From: Clostridiaceae bacterium
Lineage (GTDB): Bacteria > Bacillota > Clostridia > Clostridiales > Clostridiaceae
NCBI GenBank assembly: GCA_902363375.1
Contig: CABIZX010000003.1
Span: 188,097 to 252,096, forward strand
Direction: 5' to 3'
Length of the DNA: 64,000 nucleotides
Shown: piece after piece, positions 1-8,882 of the stretch
Layout: the number at the start of each line of letters is the position of its first letter
Position numbering within the stretch: the stretch's first letter is position 1
The notes under the pieces: model-generated
Database searches by the model: none
Told to the model about the DNA's origin: nothing
The model's input: the letters and a program-made list of their open reading frames with translations, nothing else
Made by a program: the position numbers and the translations under genes

Positions 1-4
1 TCTA

Positions 5-211
5 TTGGTTAAAATAGATGCAAGAGGAATGAGTTGTCCTCAACCAGTATTAATGGCTAAAAAAGCGTTAAGTAAAAATAAAGATGGATTTGAGATATTA
101 GTTGATAACAATGTAGCTAAAGAGAATGTTTCAAGATTCATTAAAAGTGCTGGATTTAAAGCAGAAGTTTCAGAAGTCGAAGAAGATTATTTAATAAAGG
201 TAGTCAAATAG
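5..211 (+). CDS. TusA-family sulfur carrier protein
   Basis: A 68-residue protein of the TusA/SirA/YedF type. The signature is ARGMSCPQPVL near the N-terminus, with the invariant Cys11 in a CPxP motif that carries persulfide sulfur (or selenium) in this family. The length is that of a single TusA domain. The only usable start in the window is TTG at position 5; its ribosome site would lie before the window, so the start is provisional. The DUF3343 gene follows after 2 bases, an arrangement known from Clostridia where a YedE-type transporter often lies upstream. Role in sulfur or selenium trafficking is inferred from family and neighbour. Confidence 0.85.
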   Translation: MVKIDARGMSCPQPVLMAKKALSKNKDGFEILVDNNVAKENVSRFIKSAGFKAEVSEVEEDYLIKVVK

Positions 212-213
212 TT

Positions 214-450
214 ATGCAGTATATCGGAGTTTTTTTTACTCATTCAGGAGCTATAAAGTATCACAGATATTTAAATAGCATTGAAATAATTAATGAAACT
301 ATGCCGGTACCAAGAAGACTTAGTTCAAATTGTGGAATTGGAGTTAAATTTAATACAGACAGAGATATAAATAGTATGATAACTGAAGATATTGAAAAGA
401 TATTTAAAGTAGAGGATAACAAAAATATTCTTGTATATGAATGTGAGTAA
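214..450 (+). CDS. DUF3343 family protein
   Basis: A 78-residue protein that matches the DUF3343 family as I know it: short, starting with a hydrophobic strand (YIGVFFTHSGAIKYHRYL) and holding a conserved PVPRRLSSNCGIGVKF segment with one cysteine. Members commonly sit next to TusA/YedF genes, as here, where only 2 bases separate it from the upstream stop; the pair is surely co-transcribed and ends at a strong terminator. The biochemical function is not established. A role as putative Se/S-lyase partner or electron/sulfur carrier is only suggested by linkage. Confidence 0.8.
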   Translation: MQYIGVFFTHSGAIKYHRYLNSIEIINETMPVPRRLSSNCGIGVKFNTDRDINSMITEDIEKIFKVEDNKNILVYECE

Positions 451-452
451 GC

Positions 453-489
453 AAAAAGAATCTATCATTTAAAGATAGATTCTTTTTTT
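453..489 (+). terminator. Intrinsic terminator after DUF3343 gene
   Basis: Stem AAGAATCTATC (456-466) pairs perfectly with GATAGATTCTT (474-484), 7-base loop, followed by a run of T to 489. Confidence 0.9.
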
Positions 490-613
490 ATTAAGTGTAA
501 TAATAAAGTTTGAAACAAGAATTTTAGATTTATATATAGTTAATTATGTGATATAAAGTATATACATAATATATTTGTAAATTTATACTATGATAATAAA
601 AGAGGTGCTATAT

Positions 614-1309
614 ATGGAAGAAAAGATATCTATTTTAGTAGTAGAAGATGATGTTGATATAAATGGTTTATTATGTAGAATTCTTAAAAAGCAAAATTAT
701 GAAGTTATCAGTGCATATTCAGGTAGTGAAGCTAGAATGTGTATTAATATGTATAATTATGATTTAATACTTTTAGATTTAATGCTACCAGGATTAAGTG
801 GTGAGGAATTAATAGGAGAAATAAGAAAAAGTAAGACTATGCCTATTATAATTATTTCTGCAAAAATTGAAATTGAAGATAAGGTTAAACTGTTAAAGCT
901 TGGAGCAGATGACTATATTACTAAACCATTTGAAATAAGTGAAGTAACAGCTAGAGTTGAAGCTCAACTAAGAAGGTATAAGAGGTTTAATCATACAGAG
1001 CATGAAGAGCCATTATTGACTTATAAAAATTTAGTGCTTGATAGAGAGGCTATGAAAGTTACTGTGAAGGGAAATGATCTTGTATTAACTGTAAGAGAGT
1101 TTTCTATATTGGAACTTTTATTAAGGCATCCTAAAAAGGTATTTACTAGAGAAAATCTATATAAAAATGTATGGAATGAAGAGTTCTATGGAGAAGATAA
1201 TACCGTAAATGTACATATTAGCAATATTAGAGCTAAGATTTCAAAGATAGATAAAGATACCGAATATATAAAAACCATATGGGGTGTAGGTTTTACCATG
1301 GCTGAATAA
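614..1309 (+). CDS. OmpR-family response regulator
   Basis: A 231-residue response regulator with an N-terminal receiver domain (acidic pair near 11-13, phospho-acceptor Asp55 in LILLDLMLPG, Lys104 in YITKPFE) and a C-terminal winged-helix DNA-binding domain ending in the usual GVGF strand. The ATG at 614 is preferred over an in-frame ATG at 590 because AGAGGTG lies 8 bases before it. It is followed by an ABC transporter and a histidine kinase, so it probably controls that transporter; this order is common for peptide-antibiotic or envelope-stress sensing modules in Firmicutes. The stimulus is unknown. Confidence 0.92.
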   Translation: MEEKISILVVEDDVDINGLLCRILKKQNYEVISAYSGSEARMCINMYNYDLILLDLMLPGLSGEELIGEIRKSKTMPIIIISAKIEIEDKVKLLKLGADDYITKPFEISEVTARVEAQLRRYKRFNHTEHEEPLLTYKNLVLDREAMKVTVKGNDLVLTVREFSILELLLRHPKKVFTRENLYKNVWNEEFYGEDNTVNVHISNIRAKISKIDKDTEYIKTIWGVGFTMAE

Positions 1310-1370
1310 CCCTAAATATTCTTTGCAATATATAAGATATAGGTTAAATGTTATGTAAGGGTATTTAAAA

Positions 1371-1434
1371 GGTTATAAACTTTATGATTTCTTTAACTTT
1401 TCTTAAGTGTTTATTGAAGGTTAAACTTTATAAT
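1371..1434 (+). promoter_or_regulatory. Promoter region with direct repeat upstream of ABC transporter
   Basis: Two near-identical stretches, GGTTATAAACTTTATGAT (1371-1388) and GGTTAAACTTTATAAT (1419-1434), lie about 48 bases apart just before the ABC operon. The second contains TATAAT (1429-1434), a good -10 element, without a good -35 at 17 bases. Tandem direct repeats beside a weak -35 are typical of OmpR-type activator sites, so this may be where the adjacent regulator binds. Inference only. Confidence 0.4.
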
Positions 1435-1466
1435 AAAGACAATAGCAAAAGGAAAGGTTGATATTT

Positions 1467-2390
1467 ATGAAAGAAAGTGTATTAATTACAAGAAATTTAA
1501 GTAAGCACTATGGAAAATTTGAAGCATTAAAATCTACTAGCATAGATATAAAAAAAGGTGAAATATATGGTTTAGTAGGAAAAAATGGTGCCGGAAAGAC
1601 TACATTATTAAGGATGATTGCTGGTCAGACAATGCCAACTAGCGGTGAAGTAGAGTTGTTTTCAGAAACTACTCCTAAAGGGCTTGATGATTCAAGAAAG
1701 AGGATAGGGGCAATGATTGAAACTCCAAGTTTCTTTCCATATCTAACAGCGGCAGAAAATCTTGAGTATTATAGAATACAAAGAGGCATACCAGATTCTG
1801 ATTGCATTAAACAATTACTTAAAGAAGTTGGACTTAGCGATACTAAAAAGAAAAAGTTTAAAAGTTTTTCACTAGGAATGAAGCAGAGATTAGGATTAGC
1901 TCTTGCTATGATGAATAATCCAGATTTTCTAGTACTAGATGAACCTATAAATGGACTTGATCCAATGGGAATAGTGGAAATTCGTAATCTTTTATTAAAA
2001 TTAAATCAAGAGAAAAATATTACTATAATAATTTCTAGTCACATATTAACAGAACTTTCCAGTATAGCAACAGAGTATGGATTCATAGATAAAGGAAATC
2101 TGATAGAGCAGATTTCAGCAGAAGAGCTTAAAGAAAAATGTAAAGAATGTATAGAGGTAAATGTTAATAATGCAGAGAAGGTAGCAGTATTATTAGAAAA
2201 TAAATTAGATTGTCATGAGTATGAGATATTGCCAAACAACATAATTCGTATTTATAGATTTACAGATAAACCTTCAAAGATAAGTAGTCTAATTATTAAT
2301 AATGGAATAGAGTTAAATTCCATGGTTGTAAAAGGAACTAGCTTAGAAGACTACTTTGTTTCATTAGTTGGAGGTGATATCAATGCTTAA
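1467..2390 (+). CDS. ABC transporter ATP-binding protein (drug/lantibiotic type)
   Basis: A 307-residue ATPase with Walker A GKNGAGKTT, signature SLGMKQRLGLA, Walker B FLVLDEP and H-loop SSH, followed by a C-terminal extension of about 90 residues typical of BcrA/lantibiotic-immunity ATPases working with ABC-2 permeases. ATG 1467 is preceded by AGGAAAGG; a TTG nine bases upstream overlaps that ribosome site and is less likely. Its last codons overlap the start of the permease gene by 8 bases, indicating translational coupling. Together they probably export or expel a hydrophobic or peptide compound from the membrane under control of the flanking two-component genes. Confidence 0.9.
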   Translation: MKESVLITRNLSKHYGKFEALKSTSIDIKKGEIYGLVGKNGAGKTTLLRMIAGQTMPTSGEVELFSETTPKGLDDSRKRIGAMIETPSFFPYLTAAENLEYYRIQRGIPDSDCIKQLLKEVGLSDTKKKKFKSFSLGMKQRLGLALAMMNNPDFLVLDEPINGLDPMGIVEIRNLLLKLNQEKNITIIISSHILTELSSIATEYGFIDKGNLIEQISAEELKEKCKECIEVNVNNAEKVAVLLENKLDCHEYEILPNNIIRIYRFTDKPSKISSLIINNGIELNSMVVKGTSLEDYFVSLVGGDINA

Positions 2391-3144
2391 TTATATTAAA
2401 AGTGAATTATATAGAACTGCTCATCGTAAGTACCCATATATTTTAGTTGGAGGTTCTTCGTTACTTTGTATTATTGCCAATTTATTTGTAATGATATATA
2501 CAAAAGATAATCCTGCAATACCGATAACCATGTGGGATATGTTAATGATTTCAACTGGGATGTTTACAATGATATATTATATTGTAATTTTAATTGTAGA
2601 TATTGTATTTTCAGATGAATATAAGCATAATACTCTAAAGAATACAGTATCCTTTGGAATTAATAGAACAAATATATATTTAGGAAAATTTATATCAGAG
2701 ATGATTGTAGCTACAGTATCTTTAATTATAGTTACTATTGTCTTAATATTAAGTTCATATATTTTAATTGGGCCAGGTGAAATTTCAGTAGCAGAAACAC
2801 TAAAAAACTTTGGTACTAAACTTATTGCTGTATATCCTCTTTGGTTAGTAGGACTTGCTATTGCAAACTTCCTTGCTTTTAATATTAAAAGTAATAATAT
2901 ATTTGCCTTTGCTTACTTAGGAGTTGTGGCTATATTTCCAGGTATAGTGAAGATGCTTGCGTATGTTAAACCTATATTTACAAAATTACAATCAATTTTA
3001 GTATCTAACCAGATAAAATTCATATCTTCACAAGAGATGATTATAGGAAGAGATATTACAAAGTCTTATATATTAGGAGTAATATACATAGTTATAATAA
3101 CGGCTTTAGGCATAATATCTTTCAGAAGAAAAGAGATAAAGTAA
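2383..3144 (+). CDS. ABC-2 type transporter permease
   Basis: A 253-residue integral membrane protein with about six hydrophobic helices and the layout of ABC-2/BcrB permeases (short cytosolic N-terminus LNYIKSELYR, then paired helices, then a charged C-terminal tail FRRKEIK). ATG 2383 follows GGAGGTGA at 2370-2377; this lies inside the end of the ATPase gene, so the two are coupled. It is the membrane partner of the upstream ATPase. The substrate cannot be read from the sequence; antimicrobial peptide resistance is the commonest role for such neighbourhoods. Confidence 0.88.
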   Translation: MLNYIKSELYRTAHRKYPYILVGGSSLLCIIANLFVMIYTKDNPAIPITMWDMLMISTGMFTMIYYIVILIVDIVFSDEYKHNTLKNTVSFGINRTNIYLGKFISEMIVATVSLIIVTIVLILSSYILIGPGEISVAETLKNFGTKLIAVYPLWLVGLAIANFLAFNIKSNNIFAFAYLGVVAIFPGIVKMLAYVKPIFTKLQSILVSNQIKFISSQEMIIGRDITKSYILGVIYIVIITALGIISFRRKEIK

Positions 3145-3268
3145 TTTATAAGTGTTGTATGAACAGGTAAAAAGTAATATATAATTAAATTATTAATGTT
3201 ATGTATATATAGATACATGTATAATTACTAGGAATAGTCTACAAATAGAGCATAGGAAGGAGCATTAT

Positions 3269-4171
3269 ATGATATATATAACTATTTTATTTGGTGGGGT
3301 AGCAATATTATTTATAGTGCTCTTTCTACTAAATCAACATAGTATAAAAAGTATAGCTCAGGAGTTAAAGTTTCTTAGAAACAATGATACTAATCAACAA
3401 TTAAGATTAACTTTACCTAATAAAAATATAGAAGAGATGGTAAAAGAAATTAATTTAATACTGCAAGAAAGGCAGAATGATAAAATAAATCATGAGAGAA
3501 ATGAAAGAGAGATTAGAAAACAAATTGCAAATATTTCTCATGATTTAAGAACTCCCCTTACTTCTATTTTAGGTTATTTGCAGTTGATTAAAGATGAAAC
3601 TACCAGCGAGAAAGAAAAAAGTGAATATCTAGATATTATAGAAAAGCGTTCAAAGGTATTACAAAATCTTATTATAAGCTTCTACGATTTATCTAGATTG
3701 GAAGCAAATGAATATACCTTAGAATTTAAAAATGTTAATATAGAAAGCTTATTAAGAGAAATTGTAGCTGCTTTTTATAATGATTTCATTGATAAAGGGT
3801 TTGAGGTAACAGTAGATTTGCAAGAGAGACTGCCATCAATAATTGCAGATGAAAATGCTATGACTAGAATTTTTACAAATATATTTCAAAATTCATTAAA
3901 GCATGGTATTAAGGCTATGATTATCTCACTGCGACAAGAAGATGGGATGATTATATCTACCTTTAGCAATAAGGTGGAGAATTTTACAGAGGAAGATTTA
4001 GAACATGTTTTTGATAGATTCTTTACTACAGATAGAATGAGAACTGGTCAAAATACAGGACTTGGGTTAACTATTGTAAATAAGCTTGCAGAAAGTATGA
4101 GACATGAAGTTTATGCAAGGCTAGAAGAGGATCTATTTACTATTGAAATTAGGTGTAAGTTAAATTTATAA
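3269..4171 (+). CDS. Sensor histidine kinase
   Basis: A 300-residue histidine kinase. One N-terminal membrane segment (about 3-22) leads to a HAMP-like/coiled linker, then the H-box ISHDLRTPLTSI with phospho-acceptor His91, an N-box with FQNSLKH, and G-box GLGLTIV. There is no extracellular sensing domain of any size, so it may sense through the membrane or through the neighbouring transporter, as proposed for intramembrane-sensing kinases. AGGAAGGAG precedes the ATG. It is separated from the permease gene by 124 bases, so it may have its own promoter. It should phosphorylate the response regulator at 614. Confidence 0.9.
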   Translation: MIYITILFGGVAILFIVLFLLNQHSIKSIAQELKFLRNNDTNQQLRLTLPNKNIEEMVKEINLILQERQNDKINHERNEREIRKQIANISHDLRTPLTSILGYLQLIKDETTSEKEKSEYLDIIEKRSKVLQNLIISFYDLSRLEANEYTLEFKNVNIESLLREIVAAFYNDFIDKGFEVTVDLQERLPSIIADENAMTRIFTNIFQNSLKHGIKAMIISLRQEDGMIISTFSNKVENFTEEDLEHVFDRFFTTDRMRTGQNTGLGLTIVNKLAESMRHEVYARLEEDLFTIEIRCKLNL

Positions 4172-4197
4172 TAGATTAAAGTTATCATAAATCATAG

Positions 4198-4247
4198 ATA
4201 TCTCAAAGTAGTTTAGAGAAAATTACTTTGAGATATTTTAATTTTTA
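4198..4247 (+). terminator. Intrinsic terminator after histidine kinase
   Basis: A 17-bp stem, 4198-4214 with 4220-4236 (one G-U pair), is followed by TTTTAATTTTT. Confidence 0.85.
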
Positions 4248-4420
4248 AATAGATGGCTTCGACTGTATCTGTAAGGTACATGTCCATATGTTTTCCTTGG
4301 TTAATTTGAAGTACCACATTCTATTTCATTAAGAACTGTATTTATAGAAGAATTTAACTTTATAACACAGAATGATCCACTATGGATATTTTTTATTAGT
4401 TCAATTTCATTTTGCAACAA
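4244..4420 (-). pseudogene. Possible gene remnant, unidentified
   Basis: Between the kinase terminator and the acetyltransferase, the minus strand reads from a TTG at 4420 through 39 codons (ending GTSN) to a TAA at 4301-4303, then continues in the same frame as PRKTYGHVPYRYSRSHLFKN to about 4244. Two protein-like stretches in one frame, joined by one stop and with no ribosome site, suggest a decayed coding tail. I cannot name the family. It could equally be chance. Confidence 0.2.
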
Positions 4421-4431
4421 TCAAAAATATT

Positions 4432-4869
4432 TTAGTGTTCTTTTTTATGAAGATACTTTACCATCATTATTTTTTCTTTTAGAGTATAACCACAATGCTT
4501 ATATAAGTCTTGTGCTACAAAATTTTTAGTTCCTGTTAAAATTCCTATATGATTAGCGTTATTTTCTTCAAAAATATTTTCTATAAATTTAATCATAGCT
4601 TTAGCAATCCCTTGTTTTCTATAGTTATCCATTACAAATACCTCTGTGATTTCCGCATCATTATAATTATAGCAAATTGATCTAGTAATCTTTGCACAGG
4701 CAAAAGCTATTGGTAAATTATTTACTGTAGCAACTACAATAATTTCATCTCCCGTTTTAATTCCTCTTATAATGTTCTCGTTAGTCACAATTACATCATT
4801 AAATTCATAATTTAATTGTTTAAGAGCATCTACATCTTCAAGGGTTGCTTTTCTAATTTTAAAGTTCAA
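4432..4869 (-). CDS. GNAT family N-acetyltransferase
   Basis: A 145-residue single-domain GNAT protein. The acetyl-CoA binding core is visible as VFVMDNYRKQGIAKAMIKF (motif A, R/Q-x-x-G-x-G/A) followed by a late strand and the NFVAQDLYKHCGY helix. The start is a TTG at 4869: on the minus strand AAGGAGG lies 7 bases before it, while a nearby ATG runs into a stop after one codon. It is a single-gene unit pointing away from modA. The acceptor substrate (amino acid, antibiotic, peptide) cannot be predicted. Confidence 0.85.
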   Translation of the reverse strand: MNFKIRKATLEDVDALKQLNYEFNDVIVTNENIIRGIKTGDEIIVVATVNNLPIAFACAKITRSICYNYNDAEITEVFVMDNYRKQGIAKAMIKFIENIFEENNANHIGILTGTKNFVAQDLYKHCGYTLKEKIMMVKYLHKKEH

Positions 4870-5072
4870 GACATTACCTCCTTTATAGAAACGATAGATT
4901 AATTTTAATAAGTAAAATTTATTAATTTGAGATATTTCAATACAAAAGACTAAATTTACTATGGATATTTTACTTAAAAATAAGATATATGGTTATTGAC
5001 TATATTATATTACATTTAAACTATATGAAGTATATATTTAAATAAAAAGTAATAAAATGGATAAAAATATCT

Positions 5073-5100
5073 TTGAAAGCGACATTACAAGATGTATAAT
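5073..5100 (+). promoter_or_regulatory. Sigma-A type promoter of modA
   Basis: TTGAAA (5073-5078), 16-base spacer, TATAAT (5095-5100), about 35 bases before the modA start. Confidence 0.6.
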
Positions 5101-5133
5101 TAATACATAAATATGGAAATAGGATGTGATTTT

Positions 5134-5925
5134 TTGAAAAAGTTAAAGGCTATCATAGGGATTACAGTTTTAGCGATAACTCTTGTTGGATGTTCTAATG
5201 GACAAGTTGTTAATGAGAAAGCTAATAATTCTGATGAGAAAAAAGAAATAATAGTTTCAGCTGCTGCTAGTCTTAAAGAATCTATGGATGAAATTAAAAA
5301 AATATATGAAGAGAAGAATGATGTAATTTTAACTTTTAACTTTGGAGCTTCAGGTTCACTTCAAAAGCAAATAGAAGAGGGAGCACCTGTAGATATATTT
5401 ATATCTGCTGGAGAGAAGCAATTTAAAGCATTAGAAGATAAGAATATTATTGATAGTGATAGCAAGAGAGAGATAGTAGAAAATGAACTTGCATTAATCG
5501 TTAATAATAAGGATAAGGATAAAGTAAAGTCTATAGATGATTTAGATAATCTAGATGGCCATATAGCTTTAGGAGAAGTAGGTTCTGTACCAGCAGGTCA
5601 ATATGCTGAGGAAGCTTTAAATTATTATAACAAGTGGAATAACATAAAAGATAAAATTGTTTTTGCAAAGGATGTTAAGCAAGTTGTTAGCTATGTAGAA
5701 AGCGGAGAAGCTGAGTGTGGAGTTGTTTATAAATCAGATGCAATGCACATAAAAACCTCTACAGTGGCAACTACCTTTGATACAGAAAGCCATAAAAAAA
5801 TTATATATCCAGGTGGAGTAATGAAAGATTCAAAAGTTAAGGAAGAGGCTAATAAGTTCCTAGAGTTTTTAAATAGTAATGAAAGTAAAGAAATATTAGA
5901 AAAATACGGTTTTAAGGTTAATTAA
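5134..5925 (+). CDS. modA: Molybdate ABC transporter substrate-binding lipoprotein ModA
   Basis: A lipoprotein of about 263 residues. A short basic N-terminus and hydrophobic stretch end in a lipobox LVGC, so it is anchored outside the membrane. The mature part has the ModA/type-II binding-protein hallmarks: VSAAASLKESMDEI at the first lobe, FNFGASGSLQKQIEEGAPVDIFISA, and GEVGSVPAGQYAEEAL. These segments ligand molybdate or tungstate in the family. I prefer TTG 5134, with AGGATGTGA ahead, over ATG 5113, which has no ribosome site; this adds or removes seven residues. The permease gene follows after a hairpin. An oxyanion other than molybdate is possible. Confidence 0.9.
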   Translation: MKKLKAIIGITVLAITLVGCSNGQVVNEKANNSDEKKEIIVSAAASLKESMDEIKKIYEEKNDVILTFNFGASGSLQKQIEEGAPVDIFISAGEKQFKALEDKNIIDSDSKREIVENELALIVNNKDKDKVKSIDDLDNLDGHIALGEVGSVPAGQYAEEALNYYNKWNNIKDKIVFAKDVKQVVSYVESGEAECGVVYKSDAMHIKTSTVATTFDTESHKKIIYPGGVMKDSKVKEEANKFLEFLNSNESKEILEKYGFKVN

Positions 5926-5944
5926 TTATAAATAAAAAAGAGTG

Positions 5945-5984
5945 TATAAGCTTCATGGGAAAATAAATCCTAATGAAGCTTATA
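5945..5984 (+). terminator. Hairpin between modA and modB
   Basis: A perfect 12-bp stem, TATAAGCTTCAT (5945-5956) with ATGAAGCTTATA (5973-5984), sits in the modA-modB gap. No clean T tract follows, so it is more likely an mRNA-stabilising or partial attenuation structure that would favour modA expression over modB. Confidence 0.5.
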
Positions 5985-6049
5985 TATTATATTTTCTTTG
6001 AAGCTAGGTTTAAAGTTAATAAACAATAGAGGATAAGGATGATAAGTAT

Positions 6050-6715
6050 ATGATAGATTCGATATTAACACCAGTAGTAATTTCACTTAAAGTAGCCTTT
6101 ACTGCTACAATGATGGTTATTATTTTAGGAATAGGGTTATCATGGATATTTTATAAGTATAATTTTAAGGGAAAATCCATACTAGAAACAATAATATTAT
6201 TACCTATGTGTCTTCCACCTACAGTAGTTGGCTATGGAATGTTACTAGTTATGGGGAAGAATGGATTCATAGGAAAGCTTACTCAGGCTATATTTGGAGA
6301 TACTATAGTCTTTACTTGGCAGGGGGCGGCAGTTGGGGCAGCTATCGTAGCTTTACCTCTAATGTATGAAAGTGCTAAGGCGGGGTTTTCAAATATAGAT
6401 ATTACATGTATAGAGGCTGCTAGAATATTTGGAGCCAGTGATAGATACATATTTTTTCATATAGTGTTACCTATGGCTTTTGATAGTATCATTAGTGGAA
6501 CTGTATTAGCTTTCACTAGAGCTTTGGGGGAATTTGGAGCTAGCCTTATGATAGCTGGAAATATACCAGGAAAAACACAAACTATACCAATAGCCATATA
6601 TTTTGCTATGGAAAGTGGCAATAGAATTCAAGGAAACATATTAGTAACTATTGTGGTTGCATTTAGCTTTATTATGGTATTTTGGCTAAATAGATGGAAG
6701 AAGATTAGAAAATAA
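6050..6715 (+). CDS. modB: Molybdate ABC transporter permease ModB
   Basis: A 221-residue inner-membrane permease with about five or six helices. The cytoplasmic EAA loop is clear (EAARIFGASDRY...LP then SGTVLAFTRALGEFGAS), the hallmark of binding-protein-dependent permeases of the ModB/CysT type. The TVVGYGMLL segment after LPMCLPP is also typical of ModB. GGATAAGGATG lies upstream of ATG 6050. It should pair with ModA. No ModC ATPase follows: the next gene is an FAD oxidoreductase. The ATPase must be supplied from elsewhere in the genome. Confidence 0.9.
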   Translation: MIDSILTPVVISLKVAFTATMMVIILGIGLSWIFYKYNFKGKSILETIILLPMCLPPTVVGYGMLLVMGKNGFIGKLTQAIFGDTIVFTWQGAAVGAAIVALPLMYESAKAGFSNIDITCIEAARIFGASDRYIFFHIVLPMAFDSIISGTVLAFTRALGEFGASLMIAGNIPGKTQTIPIAIYFAMESGNRIQGNILVTIVVAFSFIMVFWLNRWKKIRK

Positions 6716-6786
6716 TGATAAAAGTTAATAAAGGTAGTATAATAAGCTAAGCAGATTTTATACAACTTTAGAATAGGAGGATATTT

Positions 6787-7761
6787 ATGGAGACTTTTGA
6801 CTTAATAGTTATAGGTGCCGGAGTAAGCGGGATTATGGCTGCAGTTGAAGCTAAGTCTAGAGGTGTAGAAAAGGTTATTATTATAGATAGAGATATAGAG
6901 CCTGGTGGGGCTATGTTATCGTGTGTTCAAACAGGTTTTTACTATAAAAATATAAAAGAAGATTTGACAGCACCAGAATTAATATCAGAGTTAGTGAGAG
7001 AGGCTTTAAATTTAGGAATAATCATTAAATGTGACACTACAGTTTTAGAGCTAAAAAATGATAAAGAAGTTGTTATAGTGAACAGCAATGAAGGGATAAA
7101 TACCATAAAAGGAAGAACCATAATTTTTGCTATGGGGTCTAGGGAAAGACCTTTTGGATATAAAAATATATTGGGATATGGAATGGCTGGAATTATGACA
7201 GCGTGCTCAACTTTAAAATATATCAATAGAAAAGGAGTATTACCAGGAAAGAAATGCATTATCTTAGGATCCGATGATATAGGAATGCTTGCAGCTAGAA
7301 CCTTGATTTTAGAGGGAGCAAATGTAATAAATATGATAGAGACAAGTAAATCTATTAGGGCTATATGGAATAGTTCTAAAGAATATATAGAGGATTTTAA
7401 AATTCCTATACTATTCAATCATAGAGTTATAAAAATATATGGTACTCATAGAGTTACAGGGGTTGATATAGTAGAATTAGATGAAAATTATAAAGCAATT
7501 GAAGGAACCTGTAGATATGTAGATTGTGATACCCTTGTATTATGTATGAACTTAAAACCAGATACTATTATAGCTGAAAAAATAGATATATCCGTAAATG
7601 AAGAAAGTAGAGGCATATCCGTTTCAGAGAAAATGGAAACTTCTAAAAGCGGAATATTTGCCTGTGGAGCAGTTATAGATGGCTATACTAATGTTGAGAA
7701 GGTTATGAATGAAGGAAGATTGGCAGCTAAATATGTAGCAGAATATTTAAAGGCAAATTAA
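6787..7761 (+). CDS. NAD(P)/FAD-dependent oxidoreductase
   Basis: A 324-residue flavoprotein of the pyridine nucleotide-disulfide oxidoreductase fold. The FAD-binding Rossmann motif VIGAGVSGIMAA is at 8-19; a second dinucleotide site is degenerate (CIILGSDDIGMLAA, about 156-169); and a C-terminal FACGAVIDGYTNVEKVMNEG matches the conserved FAD-contacting GD-like motif. It has no CxxC redox disulfide. The fold resembles the small FAD subunits of opine, glycerol-3-phosphate or hydrogen-cyanide-synthase-type dehydrogenases. A GGAGG ribosome site precedes the ATG. The substrate is unknown; the position after modAB may be incidental. Confidence 0.8.
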   Translation: METFDLIVIGAGVSGIMAAVEAKSRGVEKVIIIDRDIEPGGAMLSCVQTGFYYKNIKEDLTAPELISELVREALNLGIIIKCDTTVLELKNDKEVVIVNSNEGINTIKGRTIIFAMGSRERPFGYKNILGYGMAGIMTACSTLKYINRKGVLPGKKCIILGSDDIGMLAARTLILEGANVINMIETSKSIRAIWNSSKEYIEDFKIPILFNHRVIKIYGTHRVTGVDIVELDENYKAIEGTCRYVDCDTLVLCMNLKPDTIIAEKIDISVNEESRGISVSEKMETSKSGIFACGAVIDGYTNVEKVMNEGRLAAKYVAEYLKAN

Positions 7762-7857
7762 TTATAAGAGGTAGACTTTACTAAAGAAAAACATTGTGGA
7801 AATATGAATAATATTTCCGTAAGAGATGTATTAAGAAAGTAGGAAATAGATAAGTTA

Positions 7858-8847
7858 ATGAAAACAAATATAGATAAGAAAACTAAAATAATAGAATATG
7901 CAAAGAAGCTTTCTCTAGATACAATAGGCTTTACAGAATGTAGAAAGTTCGATGAATTAAGGGGTTTTTTTGAAGAGAGAAAAGAAAATAATCTTTTTAA
8001 TGAGTTTGAAGAGCAGGACATAGAGAAGAAAATTAATCCAAAACTTTTAATGGAGAATGGAGAAACTATTATATCTATAGCATTCCCTTATTATCATGGA
8101 GATAATTCAGAAGGAGATAAATTTTCTTTATATACAAGAGGAATAGACTATCATAAAGTAGTAGAGAAATATTTGAAGGAAATATGTAATTTTATAGAGT
8201 CCTTGGGTGGAGAAGCTAAGTATTTTGTAGACAGTAACCCCTTACCTGAGAGATATATCGCAGCCATAAGTGGAGTTGGATTTATAGGAAAGAATAATAC
8301 TATCATTACTGAAAAGTATGGCTCTTATGTATTTTTAGGTGAAATAATAACAAATCTTAAGCTAGAAGGGGATAAATCAAAAAAATATGGCTGTAAAGGG
8401 TGCAATTTGTGCGTGGAAAAATGTCCAACAAATGTTATAATAAAAGATATTAGAAAGTTTAATTCTTCACAATGTGTGTCTTATTTAACTCAGAAGAAAC
8501 ATTTAAATGATGATGAATTAAATATGATTAAAGGCAAAGTTTTTGGATGCGACAACTGCCAAAAGATATGTCCACATAATTTAAATGTGGAGGTTTCACC
8601 TATAAAAGAATTTCTACCTAAGATGTATATGGAAAAGGTTAATTTATTAGAGCTTATAAATCTTGATAATAATAACTTTAAGGAAAGATATATGAGTCAT
8701 TCATGTGGATGGAGAGGAAAGAATTTATTAATAAGAAATGGGCTTATTAACTATTATTTGAGGTATAATGAAGATAAGGATGATATAGAGAAGAATATAA
8801 AATCACCATATATAAAGGAATATTATTATAGATTGTTCAAGAAGTAG
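7858..8847 (+). CDS. queG: Epoxyqueuosine reductase QueG
   Basis: A 329-residue iron-sulfur, cobalamin-dependent enzyme that reduces epoxyqueuosine to queuosine in tRNA. The QueG signature PLPERYIAAISGVGFIGKN is present mid-protein, followed by two [4Fe-4S] binding sets: CKGCNLCVEKCP and, further on, CDNCQKICPHN. Length is near the usual range (about 310-380). AGGAAAT lies upstream of ATG 7858, with slightly long spacing. The gene is followed 35 bases later by plsC in the same direction. Assignment to QueG rather than another ferredoxin-like reductase rests on the ERYIAA/GKN motif and overall order. Confidence 0.9.
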   Translation: MKTNIDKKTKIIEYAKKLSLDTIGFTECRKFDELRGFFEERKENNLFNEFEEQDIEKKINPKLLMENGETIISIAFPYYHGDNSEGDKFSLYTRGIDYHKVVEKYLKEICNFIESLGGEAKYFVDSNPLPERYIAAISGVGFIGKNNTIITEKYGSYVFLGEIITNLKLEGDKSKKYGCKGCNLCVEKCPTNVIIKDIRKFNSSQCVSYLTQKKHLNDDELNMIKGKVFGCDNCQKICPHNLNVEVSPIKEFLPKMYMEKVNLLELINLDNNNFKERYMSHSCGWRGKNLLIRNGLINYYLRYNEDKDDIEKNIKSPYIKEYYYRLFKK

Positions 8848-8882
8848 TATGGATAAGTCTTAGGGTTAGAAAGGAGATTCCT

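Noticed and set aside
5945..5984. Full terminator between modA and modB
   Set aside because: Perfect stem but no T tract; both genes should still be co-transcribed.
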